Of a stretch of DNA of 64,000 nt, positions 26,642 through 34,244 are shown piece after piece (the first letter of the stretch is position 1; each line of letters begins with the position of its first letter). Position numbers and translations under genes: made by a program. The notes under the pieces are model-generated. The model searched no databases, was not told the DNA's origin, and was given only the letters and a program-made list of their open reading frames with translations. Origin of the DNA: DATBGO01 sp036558005 (GTDB lineage: Bacteria; Actinomycetota; Actinomycetes; Streptosporangiales; Streptosporangiaceae); contig DATBGO010000250.1 in NCBI GenBank assembly GCA_036558005.1, forward strand, positions 1 through 64,000, written 5' to 3'.

Positions 26642-27925
26642 TCAGATCAGCGGCCGCAGCTGCAGGGTCTGGTCCCGGCGCGGCCCGACCCCGACGCCGC
26701 AGACCGGCGCGCCGATCATCTCCTCCAGCGCCCGCACGTAGGCCCGCGCGGCGGCCGGCAGGTCGCTGAACTCGCGGGCCGGGGACAGGTCCTCCCACCA
26801 GCCGTCCAGGTACTCGAACACCGGCACCGCGTGGTGGAAGTCGGTCTGCGTCACCGGCATCTCGTCGAGCCTGGCGCCGTTCACCTGGTAGCCGACGCAG
26901 ACCGGCACCCGCTCCAGGCCGGAGAGCACGTCGAGCTTGGTGAGGAAGAAGTCGGTGATCCCGTTGACCCTGGTGGCGTACCTGGCGATGACCGCGTCGA
27001 ACCAGCCGGTCCGGCGCGGCCGCCCGGTGGTCACGCCGTACTCGGCGCCCGCCTTGCGCAGCCATTCACCCTGGGCGTCGGTGAGCTCGGTGGGGAACGG
27101 CCCGGCGCCGACCCGGGTGGTGTAGGCCTTGAGTATCCCGATCACCCGGCTGATCCTGGTCGGCCCGAGCCCCGAGCCGGAGCAGGCGCCGCCGGCCGTC
27201 GGCGAGGACGAGGTGACGAACGGGTAGCTGCCGTGGTCGACGTCGAGCATGGTCGCCTGGGCGCCTTCGAGCAGCACCACCTTGCCGTCGTCGAGCGCCT
27301 GGTTGACCACCAGGCCGGTGTCGGTGACGTAGCGCTCCAGCCGGCTGGCGTAGCGCAGGTACTCGGCGGCGATCGCCTCGGCGTCGGTGCCGCGCCGGTT
27401 GTACACCTTGGCCAGCACCTGGTTCTTCTCCCGCAGCGCGAGCTCGAGCTTCTGCCGCAGGATGCCCGGGTCGAACAGGTCCTGCACCCGGATCCCCATC
27501 CGGGCCGCCTTGTCGCCGTAGGTGGGGCCGATGCCGCGCCCGGTCGTGCCGATCCTGGCCTGGCCCAGATGACGCTCGGTCACCTTGTCCAGGGCCCGGT
27601 GGTAAGGCATGATCAGGTGCGCGTTCGCCGAGATCAGCAGCCGGTCGCAGGAGATGCCGCGGGCCTGGAGGCCGTCGATCTCGGCCAGCAGCACCGCCGG
27701 GTCGATCACCACGCCGTTGCCGATCACCGGGATGGCGCCGGGGGACAGCACCCCGGCCGGCAGCAGGTGCAGCGCGTAGCTCTCGTCCCCGATGACCACC
27801 GTGTGCCCGGCGTTGTTGCCGCCCTGGTACCTGACCACGTAGTCGACCTGATCGCCGATCAGGTCGGTCGCCTTGCCCTTGCCTTCGTCGCCCCACTGCG
27901 CGCCGACGATCACGATGGCGGGCAT
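26642..27925 (-). CDS. purA: Adenylosuccinate synthase
   Basis: Converts IMP and aspartate to adenylosuccinate using GTP. From the ATG at 27925 (GGGAAGG seven bases upstream) it is 427 residues and begins MPAIVIVGAQWGDEGKGK with the GTP-binding loop at 12-18. Also visible: GNNAGHTVV, RGIGPTYGDKAAR, EGAQATMLDVDHG and the C-terminal GVGPRRDQTL. It heads the purA-purD-ltrA-purB-purC operon. A long hairpin lies 45 bases upstream of its start. Confidence 0.97.
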   Translation of the reverse strand: MPAIVIVGAQWGDEGKGKATDLIGDQVDYVVRYQGGNNAGHTVVIGDESYALHLLPAGVLSPGAIPVIGNGVVIDPAVLLAEIDGLQARGISCDRLLISANAHLIMPYHRALDKVTERHLGQARIGTTGRGIGPTYGDKAARMGIRVQDLFDPGILRQKLELALREKNQVLAKVYNRRGTDAEAIAAEYLRYASRLERYVTDTGLVVNQALDDGKVVLLEGAQATMLDVDHGSYPFVTSSSPTAGGACSGSGLGPTRISRVIGILKAYTTRVGAGPFPTELTDAQGEWLRKAGAEYGVTTGRPRRTGWFDAVIARYATRVNGITDFFLTKLDVLSGLERVPVCVGYQVNGARLDEMPVTQTDFHHAVPVFEYLDGWWEDLSPAREFSDLPAAARAYVRALEEMIGAPVCGVGVGPRRDQTLQLRPLI

Positions 27926-27969
27926 CTCATCGCCTTCCCGGTGCCAGCGAAGCCCCTGACCGCTGACAA

Positions 27970-28010
27970 CGCAGGGCAAGCGCAATCGCGGCAGGGGCTC
28001 TTGCCCTGCG
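27970..28010 (-). terminator. 11-bp perfect inverted repeat upstream of purA
   Basis: CGCAGGGCAAG (27970-27980) and CTTGCCCTGCG (28000-28010) are perfectly complementary with a 19-base loop. It lies 56 bases past the DUF3151 gene stop and 45 bases before the purA start on the same strand. It may end the upstream transcript, or act as a 5' leader structure for the purine operon. Confidence 0.55.
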
Positions 28011-28065
28011 ATGCTACCGGACCGGCCCGCGGGCCGCAGGCGGTGCGCCGGGCACCAGCACCAGG

Positions 28066-28479
28066 TCAGCTGGCGCCGAGTGCCCGCGCCGCGGCCTCGC
28101 TGGAGTCGCGCAGGAATCCGGCGCACCGCTGCGCTTCGTCCTGCTCGCCGACGGCCGCCGCGGCCACCGCCAGCATGTGCAGGGAGCGCAGGAAGCCCCG
28201 GTTGGCCTCGTGCTCCCAGGGGATCGGCCCTTGCCCGCGCCATCCTGCCCGGCGCAGCTGGTCAAGGCCGCGGTGGTAGCCGGTCCGGGCGTAGGCGTAG
28301 GCGGCGACCTGGTCGCCGGACGCCATCGCCCGCTCGGCCAGGGCCGCCCAGGCAGCGCAGTAGGCCGGGAACCGGCCCGCGGTCGCGGCCGGGTCGCCGG
28401 CTGCCAGCTCGTCGCGGGCCTGCTCGTTGTCGGGCAGGTAGGTGGGCGGCGGGCCGCCCAGCAGGTTCTGGTGTGACAT
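28066..28479 (-). CDS. DUF3151 family protein
   Basis: 137-residue soluble protein of unknown function, conserved across actinobacteria (Rv0360c type). It begins MSHQNLLGGPPPTYLPDN, typical of the family, and contains helical-repeat-like segments (AYAYARTGYHRGLDQLRRAGW, HEANRGFLRSLHMLA). An ATG three codons upstream (28488) is also in frame, but GCAGGA is well placed only for the ATG at 28479. The gene sits between purA and the divergent aldo/keto reductase; fbaA, its common neighbour, is about 4 kb away. Confidence 0.85.
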   Translation of the reverse strand: MSHQNLLGGPPPTYLPDNEQARDELAAGDPAATAGRFPAYCAAWAALAERAMASGDQVAAYAYARTGYHRGLDQLRRAGWRGQGPIPWEHEANRGFLRSLHMLAVAAAAVGEQDEAQRCAGFLRDSSEAAARALGAS

Positions 28480-28537
28480 GGCTGACATCCTGCCGGTCGG
28501 CTGGCCCGCCGGCGGAGCGTCCGCGTTTTTCGGGTTG

Positions 28538-28551
28538 ACCGATTGGTCGGT
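28538..28551. promoter_or_regulatory. TetR-type operator ACCGA-TTGG-TCGGT before aldo/keto reductase
   Basis: ACCGATTGGTCGGT has perfect 5-bp arms around a 4-base centre, the form and sequence style of TetR-family operators (ACCGACCGGTCGGT-like). It overlaps TTGACC (28535-28540), a -35-like hexamer, and ends 11 bases before the ATG at 28563. Repression of the reductase by a TetR protein is inferred; no TetR gene is in the window. Confidence 0.5.
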
Positions 28552-28562
28552 AGGTTTGGCAC

Positions 28563-29426
28563 ATGGCCTATAGCAATCTCCCCGCCACTGCCAGCGGCGT
28601 GTTCGCGCTCGGCGGCGCCGTGGCGGTCACCCGGCTCGGTTTCGGCGCGATGCAGATCACCGGCCCGGGCGTCTGGGGAGATCCCCCGGACCGGGCCGCC
28701 TCGGTCCGGGTGCTGCGGCGGGCGGCTGACCTCGGGGTGGATTTCATCGACACCGCCGACTCCTACGGGCCGTTCGTGAGCGAGGAGCTGATCCGGGAGG
28801 CGCTGCATCCCTACACCGGGATCACGATCGCGACCAAGGGCGGGTTCGTCCGGACCGGCCCGGGCCAGTGGCACGCGGTCGGCCGCCCCGCATACCTGCG
28901 CCAGTGCGTGGAGATGAGCCTGCGGCGGCTGGGCCTGGACACGATCGAGCTGTACCAGCTGCACCGGATCGACCCCGAGGTGCCGCTGGCCGACCAGGTG
29001 GGCGTGCTCGACGACATGCGGCGGGAAGGCAAGATCGCGCACATCGGGCTGTCGGAGGTGAGCGTGGCCGAGATCGGCGAGGCCAGGCTGACCGCCCCGG
29101 TCGTCTCGGTGCAGAACCGCTACAACCTGGTGACCCGGCAGGCAGAAGACGTCCTGGACTACTGCGGGCGGGAAGGGCTCGGGTTCATCCCGTGGTTCCC
29201 GATCGCGACCGGCCGCCTCGCGGGCCGGGACGGCCCGCTCTCGGTGCTGGCCAAGCAGTCCGGCGCGAGCCCGGCGCAGCTGGCGCTTGCCTGGCTGCTG
29301 CGCCGCTCGCCGGTCATGCTGCCGATCCCGGGCACGAACTCGCTGCCGCACCTGGAGGAGAACATCGGCGCGGCGGAGGTTGAGCTGACCGACGAGCAGT
29401 TCGCCGCGCTGTCGAAGACCGGCTGA
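28563..29426 (+). CDS. Aldo/keto reductase
   Basis: 287-residue NADPH-dependent reductase with the AKR (beta/alpha)8 barrel. The catalytic tetrad is complete: Asp63 (FIDTADSYG), Tyr68, Lys92 (IATKGG) and His134 (LYQLHRID). SVQNRYNL and PIPGTNSLPHLEEN complete the cofactor site. It reduces carbonyls of unknown identity. The promoter region carries a TetR-like palindrome, suggesting induction by a small molecule. Convergent with the secreted nuclease, with a strong hairpin between. Confidence 0.92.
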   Translation: MAYSNLPATASGVFALGGAVAVTRLGFGAMQITGPGVWGDPPDRAASVRVLRRAADLGVDFIDTADSYGPFVSEELIREALHPYTGITIATKGGFVRTGPGQWHAVGRPAYLRQCVEMSLRRLGLDTIELYQLHRIDPEVPLADQVGVLDDMRREGKIAHIGLSEVSVAEIGEARLTAPVVSVQNRYNLVTRQAEDVLDYCGREGLGFIPWFPIATGRLAGRDGPLSVLAKQSGASPAQLALAWLLRRSPVMLPIPGTNSLPHLEENIGAAEVELTDEQFAALSKTG

Positions 29427-29440
29427 ACGGCCCGGGCTCA

Positions 29441-29482
29441 GCTGGCGGCCCGGCCCGGGCTGTACCGTGCCGGGCCGCCAGC
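29441..29482. terminator. 14-bp perfect hairpin between convergent genes
   Basis: GCTGGCGGCCCGGC (29441-29454) pairs exactly with GCCGGGCCGCCAGC (29469-29482) over a 14-base loop. It fills the gap between the aldo/keto reductase and nuclease stops, so it is most likely a bidirectional terminator. Confidence 0.8.
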
Positions 29483-29490
29483 CTGGCAGC

Positions 29491-31923
29491 TCAGGGCGTG
29501 ACGTCGACCACCTGCGGATCGTGGTCACTGACCTGGTCGGCGTACTCGGAGTTCAGGTGCACCACCTGGTAGTCGAAACCGCGGATGCCCTTGGTCAAAA
29601 GGATGTGGTCCAGCACCTCGTTGGTCCCGTCGAAATCGTAGGTGTACTGCTGGTTCGCGGGCAGCGTGGTGATCAGGTCGGTCAGCGTGCTGGTGCCGGT
29701 GCCGTCCGACGTCCCGGTCTTCAGCACCGACAGGGCCGGGCTGAACTGGTAGTCGTTCAGGTCGCCGACCACCACGACATCGGCGTTCTTGTCGATGGCC
29801 AGCAGCTGGTTGATGAAATCGTGCTCGGTCAGTGCCTGGCCGGCCCGCTGCACGGCTGAGGACTGCGCCGGGAACTGGAACCGCCCGTCGGCGTTCTGGT
29901 CGCCGAGCTTGGCGTCGAAGTGGTTGGCGATGACGAACACGTTGTTGCCGTTGAAGGTGAACTCGCCCACCAGCGGCTTGCGGCTGGCGGTCCACACCGG
30001 GTTGGCAGGGTCGATGCGGCCCGGCGACAGGGTCAGGGCCGGCTCGCCGTGCTGCCGCACCACCTGGGTGCCGGTGGTGGACCGGTTGACGCCCGAGCCG
30101 CCCGCGTCGACGAACGACACCACCGCCGGGTTGAACAGGAAGACCACCCGGATGTTGCCGCCGGGCTGCCCGCCGTCCTGGTCGTTCACCGGGTCGATCT
30201 CGCGCGAGGCGTAGCTCGGGCCGCCGGCCGCGGTGATGGCGGCGGTGAGCTTGCTGATCGTCTGGTCGGCGGCGACCACGCCGTCGTCGGTCGCGCCGTC
30301 GTTGTCCTGTACTTCTTCCAGGGCGACGATGTCCGGGCCGGCGAGGTTGGTCACGATCCCGTCAGCCAGCGCCTGGAACTTGCTGGCCGGGTCGGACGGA
30401 GCGAGGTTCTCCACGTTGTAGGTCGCGATTGACAGCTGCTTCTTGCCCGGCCCGGTGGCGATGGTGCGCGGCAGGTTGTTGCGCTGGACCTGGCCGAGCG
30501 TGGTCGCGGCGATGAAGTAGCCGCCGAACTGGGAGTAATCCAGCGGGCCGATGGTCGGACCGGTGAACACGTCGCCGACGTTGACCTCGGGGTTGCTGCC
30601 GTCAGCGGCGACGACCTCCAGGCGGCCTGACGGGGTGGCGTTCTCTGCTTCCAGCAGGGTGCCGCCGCGGAAGCTGGCGTCCTGGTCCGGCTTGGTGGTG
30701 ATGTACTGCTCGGCGAAGGAGTCGGACGGGCCGACGACCCGCGCGTTGTCCACCTCGACCCGCATGCCCTCGATCGACTCGTAGAAGTCCAGGGCCGAGC
30801 GGGAGGGGGTGATGGGGGTCGACTCGATGTTCGTGCCGCCGAGGTCGGGGGCGTAGCTGCCGGGCACCGCGGCGGGGTCCAGCACGATCGGCGCGGGCAG
30901 CGGGTTGCCGCTGGACAGCACGCTCACGTCGGTCTGATCGAGTTCGGTGACCGACAGGTTGGACGTGGCCGCGACGGTGTCGCCGCTGGACAGCGGGTAG
31001 AAGTCCTGGACCTTGCCGGATACCAGCACCGAGTCGCCCGCCTGCACCGACGGCGCGCTGCCGGTGAAGACGAACAGGCCCTCACTGGTGGCCGGGTCGT
31101 TGTCGGGGTTCGGGTCCTGGATCCAGTACCCCTTGCTAGAGCCGGCGGCGCGCACCCCGGTGACGATGCCAGGCACGTTGGTGACCGTCTTGCCGTTCTG
31201 CGGCGACAGCCAGCTGTCACCCTGGATGTCGTGGATGCGTAGCGGCCCGGGGGTGCCGCCCCCGCCGCCCGAGCCGCCGTTGGCCGCGCCTGGTGTCGGC
31301 GCGCCGGTGACGAAGTCGGTCCCGTTCTGGTCCGTGTCCGCCGCGCTGGTGCGCTGGTCGGAGGTGGTGTTGCTGGGCGCGGGCGCGTCCGCGCTGCCCT
31401 CGTTGATCACCGCGGTGCCGTAGCCGATGAGGTCGACGATGTCGGTGTCAGCGGCGCAGTCGGCGGCTGTCTTGCAGGTCAGCGCGGTCGTGTTGTCGAC
31501 CAGGGCCACGGTGCCCGCGGTCGCGGACATGTTGATCGAGCCGCTGGCCTGGGTGGGCGGCAGGTCCGCCGTCCCGCCCGCGCCGGCCGCCTCGCCGATG
31601 AGGTACAGGCCGCCGCTGTCAGCGACCGACCCGGTCAGCGCGGTCACCTGCCAGGTGGTGGTCGCGCCGGGGTTTGCCGAGATGTACTGCACCGACCAGC
31701 CGTCGACGCTCGCGGCGCTGCCCGCCCGGTTGGCGAGTTCGATGAAGTCATTCTTGAGCGTGGCACCGCTGTTGCCGCCACCACCGTAAATCTCGTTGAT
31801 CACGACGCCCGTGGATACGGCGGACGCCGGCGAGGTAATGGCGGTCGCGCCACCCATCGCGGCCAGCGCGGCGGCCGTGGCCGCGGCGGTCGCCATGGTG
31901 GCGCGGGTTCGGGGCTTGCGCAC
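29491..31923 (-). CDS. Secreted endonuclease/exonuclease/phosphatase with lamin-tail domain
   Basis: 810-residue extracellular protein. The GTG at 31923 is chosen for its GGAGG seven bases upstream; it gives a signal peptide (VRKPRTRATMATAA..., cleavage near ASA-VST, about residue 35). A lamin-tail-like domain follows (GVVINEIYGGGGNSGATLKNDFIELAN, about 40-190), then a Gly-rich linker, an OB-fold-like region, and a C-terminal EEP nuclease domain: IATYNVENL, VALEEVQDNDG, VIANHFDAK, VVVGDLNDYQFSP and SDHDPQVVDV hold the catalytic Asn, Glu, His, Asp/Asn and Asp-His. Probably degrades extracellular DNA for nutrients. Confidence 0.88.
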   Translation of the reverse strand: MRKPRTRATMATAAATAAALAAMGGATAITSPASAVSTGVVINEIYGGGGNSGATLKNDFIELANRAGSAASVDGWSVQYISANPGATTTWQVTALTGSVADSGGLYLIGEAAGAGGTADLPPTQASGSINMSATAGTVALVDNTTALTCKTAADCAADTDIVDLIGYGTAVINEGSADAPAPSNTTSDQRTSAADTDQNGTDFVTGAPTPGAANGGSGGGGGTPGPLRIHDIQGDSWLSPQNGKTVTNVPGIVTGVRAAGSSKGYWIQDPNPDNDPATSEGLFVFTGSAPSVQAGDSVLVSGKVQDFYPLSSGDTVAATSNLSVTELDQTDVSVLSSGNPLPAPIVLDPAAVPGSYAPDLGGTNIESTPITPSRSALDFYESIEGMRVEVDNARVVGPSDSFAEQYITTKPDQDASFRGGTLLEAENATPSGRLEVVAADGSNPEVNVGDVFTGPTIGPLDYSQFGGYFIAATTLGQVQRNNLPRTIATGPGKKQLSIATYNVENLAPSDPASKFQALADGIVTNLAGPDIVALEEVQDNDGATDDGVVAADQTISKLTAAITAAGGPSYASREIDPVNDQDGGQPGGNIRVVFLFNPAVVSFVDAGGSGVNRSTTGTQVVRQHGEPALTLSPGRIDPANPVWTASRKPLVGEFTFNGNNVFVIANHFDAKLGDQNADGRFQFPAQSSAVQRAGQALTEHDFINQLLAIDKNADVVVVGDLNDYQFSPALSVLKTGTSDGTGTSTLTDLITTLPANQQYTYDFDGTNEVLDHILLTKGIRGFDYQVVHLNSEYADQVSDHDPQVVDVTP

Positions 31924-32098
31924 AGTCGTTCCTCCGATGCTGAGGGCAGGCACACGGCAAAGTACGAGAAAAGTATCGGCCAGGTGAATGGCAAATAGGT
32001 AAACACGCCGCTGCCGGTTTCGGCCGCGCCGTGTTTACCGTGATCCGCGTGCCCGGGCCCGCCGGGCCCGGCTGGAACGAAGTACGAGGTCAGGGAGG

Positions 32099-33121
32099 TC
32101 AGCCGAGCTGCTTGCCCGCTGACATCAGGTCCTCGCACGCCTGCACGACCCGGTCGGTCATCGCCTGCTCGGCCGCCTTGCCCCAGGACCGCGGGTCGTA
32201 GGCCTTCTTGCTGCCCACGTCGCCGTCGACCTTGAGCACCCCGTCATAGTTGCTGAACATGTGGCCGGCGACCGGCCGGGTGAACGCGTACTGGGTGTCG
32301 GTGTCCACGTTCATCTTGACCGCGCCGTAGGAGATCGCCTCCCTGATGTCGGCGAGGTCTGATCCCGAGCCGCCATGGAAGACCAGGTAGAACGGCTTGT
32401 CCTTGCCGTACTTCGCGCCGACGACGTCCTGGATCTCCTTCAGCACGCCAGGGCGCAGCTTGACGTGCCCGGGCTTGTAGACACCGTGCACGTTGCCGAA
32501 GGTGGCGGCGAGGATGTACCGGCCGCGCTCGCCAAGGCCGACCGCCTCCGCGGTGGCCAGCGCGTCATCCGGCGTGCTGTACAGCTTCTCGTTGATCTCG
32601 CCGACGACGCCGTCCTCCTCGCCGCCGACCACGCCGATCTCCATCTCCATCACGATCCTGGCGCGCGCGCACTGCTCCAGCAGCTCGGCGGCGATCTGCA
32701 GGTTCTCGGGGAGCGGGACCGCCGATCCATCCCACATGTGCGACTGGAACAGCGGCTCCTGGCCGCGGGCCACCCGCTCGGCGGAGATCTGCAGCAGCGG
32801 GCGCATGTACCCGTCCAGCTTGTCTTTCGGGCAGTGGTCGGTGTGCAGCGCGACGTGGACCGGGTAGTGGCCGGCGACCACGGAGGCGAACTCGGCCAGC
32901 GCGGCCGCGCCGGCGACCATGTTCTTCACGCCCGCGCCCGACAGGTACTCCGCGCCGCCGGTGGAGACTTGCACGATCCCGTCGCTGCCGGCCTCGGCGA
33001 AGCCGCGCAGCGCGGCATTGAGGGTCTGGCTGGAGGTCACGTTGATCGCCGGGTAGGCGAAGCCGTGCTCCTTCGCGCGGTCGAGCATCTGCGCGTAGAC
33101 CTCTGGAGTCGCTATAGGCAA
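32099..33121 (-). CDS. fbaA: Class II fructose-bisphosphate aldolase
   Basis: Zinc-dependent aldolase of glycolysis and gluconeogenesis. Signatures: VHVALHTDHCPKDKLDGY (Asp95, His96), the Glu-rich EMEIGVVGGEEDGV, ATFGNVHGVYKPGHVKL, VFHGGSGS and KMNVDTDTQYAFT. 340 residues, family length. The start is a TTG at 33121 with GAAGGAGG about eight bases upstream; the protein begins MPIATPEVYAQML, standard for the family. Monocistronic by position. Confidence 0.96.
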   Translation of the reverse strand: MPIATPEVYAQMLDRAKEHGFAYPAINVTSSQTLNAALRGFAEAGSDGIVQVSTGGAEYLSGAGVKNMVAGAAALAEFASVVAGHYPVHVALHTDHCPKDKLDGYMRPLLQISAERVARGQEPLFQSHMWDGSAVPLPENLQIAAELLEQCARARIVMEMEIGVVGGEEDGVVGEINEKLYSTPDDALATAEAVGLGERGRYILAATFGNVHGVYKPGHVKLRPGVLKEIQDVVGAKYGKDKPFYLVFHGGSGSDLADIREAISYGAVKMNVDTDTQYAFTRPVAGHMFSNYDGVLKVDGDVGSKKAYDPRSWGKAAEQAMTDRVVQACEDLMSAGKQLG

Positions 33122-33245
33122 GGCAGCCGCCTCCTTCGTCTGATGGCTCTCCCAGTATCCCGAAGGCAGCCGGCGGCCGTAACCCGCCGGGCCGACCTTG
33201 GCCGTGATAACAGAAAGTAACTGGTCGCGGGGCTAGTCTCACCTC

Positions 33246-33371
33246 ATGGGACGCCATGACGCTGATCCCAGGGACCGGCTGCGATACCTGCTGCCCGTGG
33301 TGATCGGGCTGGTCGTGATCGTGCTGCTGCTGGTGGGAGTCACCGCACTGCTTTTCCTTGGCGGCCGCTAG
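33246..33371 (+). CDS. 41-residue single-pass membrane miniprotein
   Basis: An ATG at 33246 opens MGRHDADPRDRLRYLLPVVI..., with a charged N-terminus (14 residues) and one long hydrophobic helix (about 15-37) ending LFLGGR. The topology is typical of small single-span membrane proteins. TAGTCT eight bases before the ATG is a good -10, so the mRNA may be leaderless. Its TAG stop and the pyrE stop on the other strand are both supplied by one CTAG at 33368-33371. Function unknown. Confidence 0.6.
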   Translation: MGRHDADPRDRLRYLLPVVIGLVVIVLLLVGVTALLFLGGR

Positions 33372-33922
33372 CCCGGTCGGGCCTGTCGGCCCAAGCCCAG
33401 GTCAGACAGCTCGAAGGCGGGCCGGTACGGAAGACCGCGGGCAGCGATCCGGTCGCGCGCGCCGCGGTCGACGACCACCGCGACGCCGGCCACCTCAGCG
33501 CCCGCCGCCAGCAGTGCGTCCACCGCCGTCAGCACCGAGGCGCCGGTCGTGGAGGTGTCCTCGACCGCCAGGACACGACGTCCGGTCACATCGGGTCCCT
33601 CGATCCGCCGCTGCAGGCCGTGCGCCTTGCCTTCCTTGCGGACCACGAACGCGTCCAGCGGCCGGCCCCGGGCAGCCGCGGCGTGCAGCATGGCGGTCGC
33701 CACCGGGTCAGCGCCGAGCGTGAGCCCGCCGACGGCGTCGTAGGAAAGGTCCGCTGTCGCGTCGAGCATCACCCGCCCGGCCAGCGGCGCGCCGGCCCCG
33801 TGCAGCAGCACCCGGCGCATGTCGATGTACCAGTCCGCGCGCTGGCCCGAGCTGAGCACGACCTCGCCGTGCACGACCGCGGTAGCGGTGATCATGGCCA
33901 GCAGGTCGTCGCGGTCGGACAC
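33368..33922 (-). CDS. pyrE: Orotate phosphoribosyltransferase
   Basis: Makes OMP from orotate and PRPP in pyrimidine synthesis. From the GTG at 33922 it is 184 residues. Visible: LSSGQRADWYIDMRRVLLHG, the GGLTLGADPVATA block, VVRKEGKAHGLQ, and the PRPP-binding VLAVEDTSTTGASV (118-131; usual VEDVxTTG with Thr-Ser). A longer reading upstream is not family-like. No clear Shine-Dalgarno is seen; TAGGCT about ten bases upstream suggests a leaderless transcript. Confidence 0.9.
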   Translation of the reverse strand: MSDRDDLLAMITATAVVHGEVVLSSGQRADWYIDMRRVLLHGAGAPLAGRVMLDATADLSYDAVGGLTLGADPVATAMLHAAAARGRPLDAFVVRKEGKAHGLQRRIEGPDVTGRRVLAVEDTSTTGASVLTAVDALLAAGAEVAGVAVVVDRGARDRIAARGLPYRPAFELSDLGLGRQARPG

Positions 33923-34244
33923 GGAACGTGAGCCTATCTCACCGGCTATGTCCTGACGGGCGGGCACAGGCGCCGCCGCGGCCCGGCCCGGCCCGGCCCG
34001 GTCAATGTCCCCCGGCCGGGCGGAGCCAATCTGGTACGTTCCTGGGTGAAGCGCACCGAAAGGCACGGGCCTTGCTGCCCGGCTCACTGAGCAACGCGCG
34101 ATGACCCGACCAGGAGAATTCCGCGCGACCGCCCGGACCGGTATCACATGCCGGGTGTAGTGCACGGATTCACGATCCGCTCGATATGTCACGACGATGG
34201 CCGGGCGCTGGTAACGTCTCGCGTCGAGGAAGGGGCGGTGTCGC
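33923..34244. other. Intergenic region between pyrE and the NYN gene
   Basis: 322 bases between divergent genes. It holds a GCCCG x4 tandem (33981-34000) in the first part and then a less GC-biased stretch to 34230 that should carry the NYN promoter. A 19-codon ORF (ATG at 34099) starts with no good ribosome binding site and is not called. No RNA gene recognised. Confidence 0.4.

Noticed and set aside
33981..34244. Possible structured RNA or riboswitch upstream of the NYN gene
   Set aside because: I could not match the sequence to any riboswitch or small RNA consensus I know; a covariance-model search would be needed.
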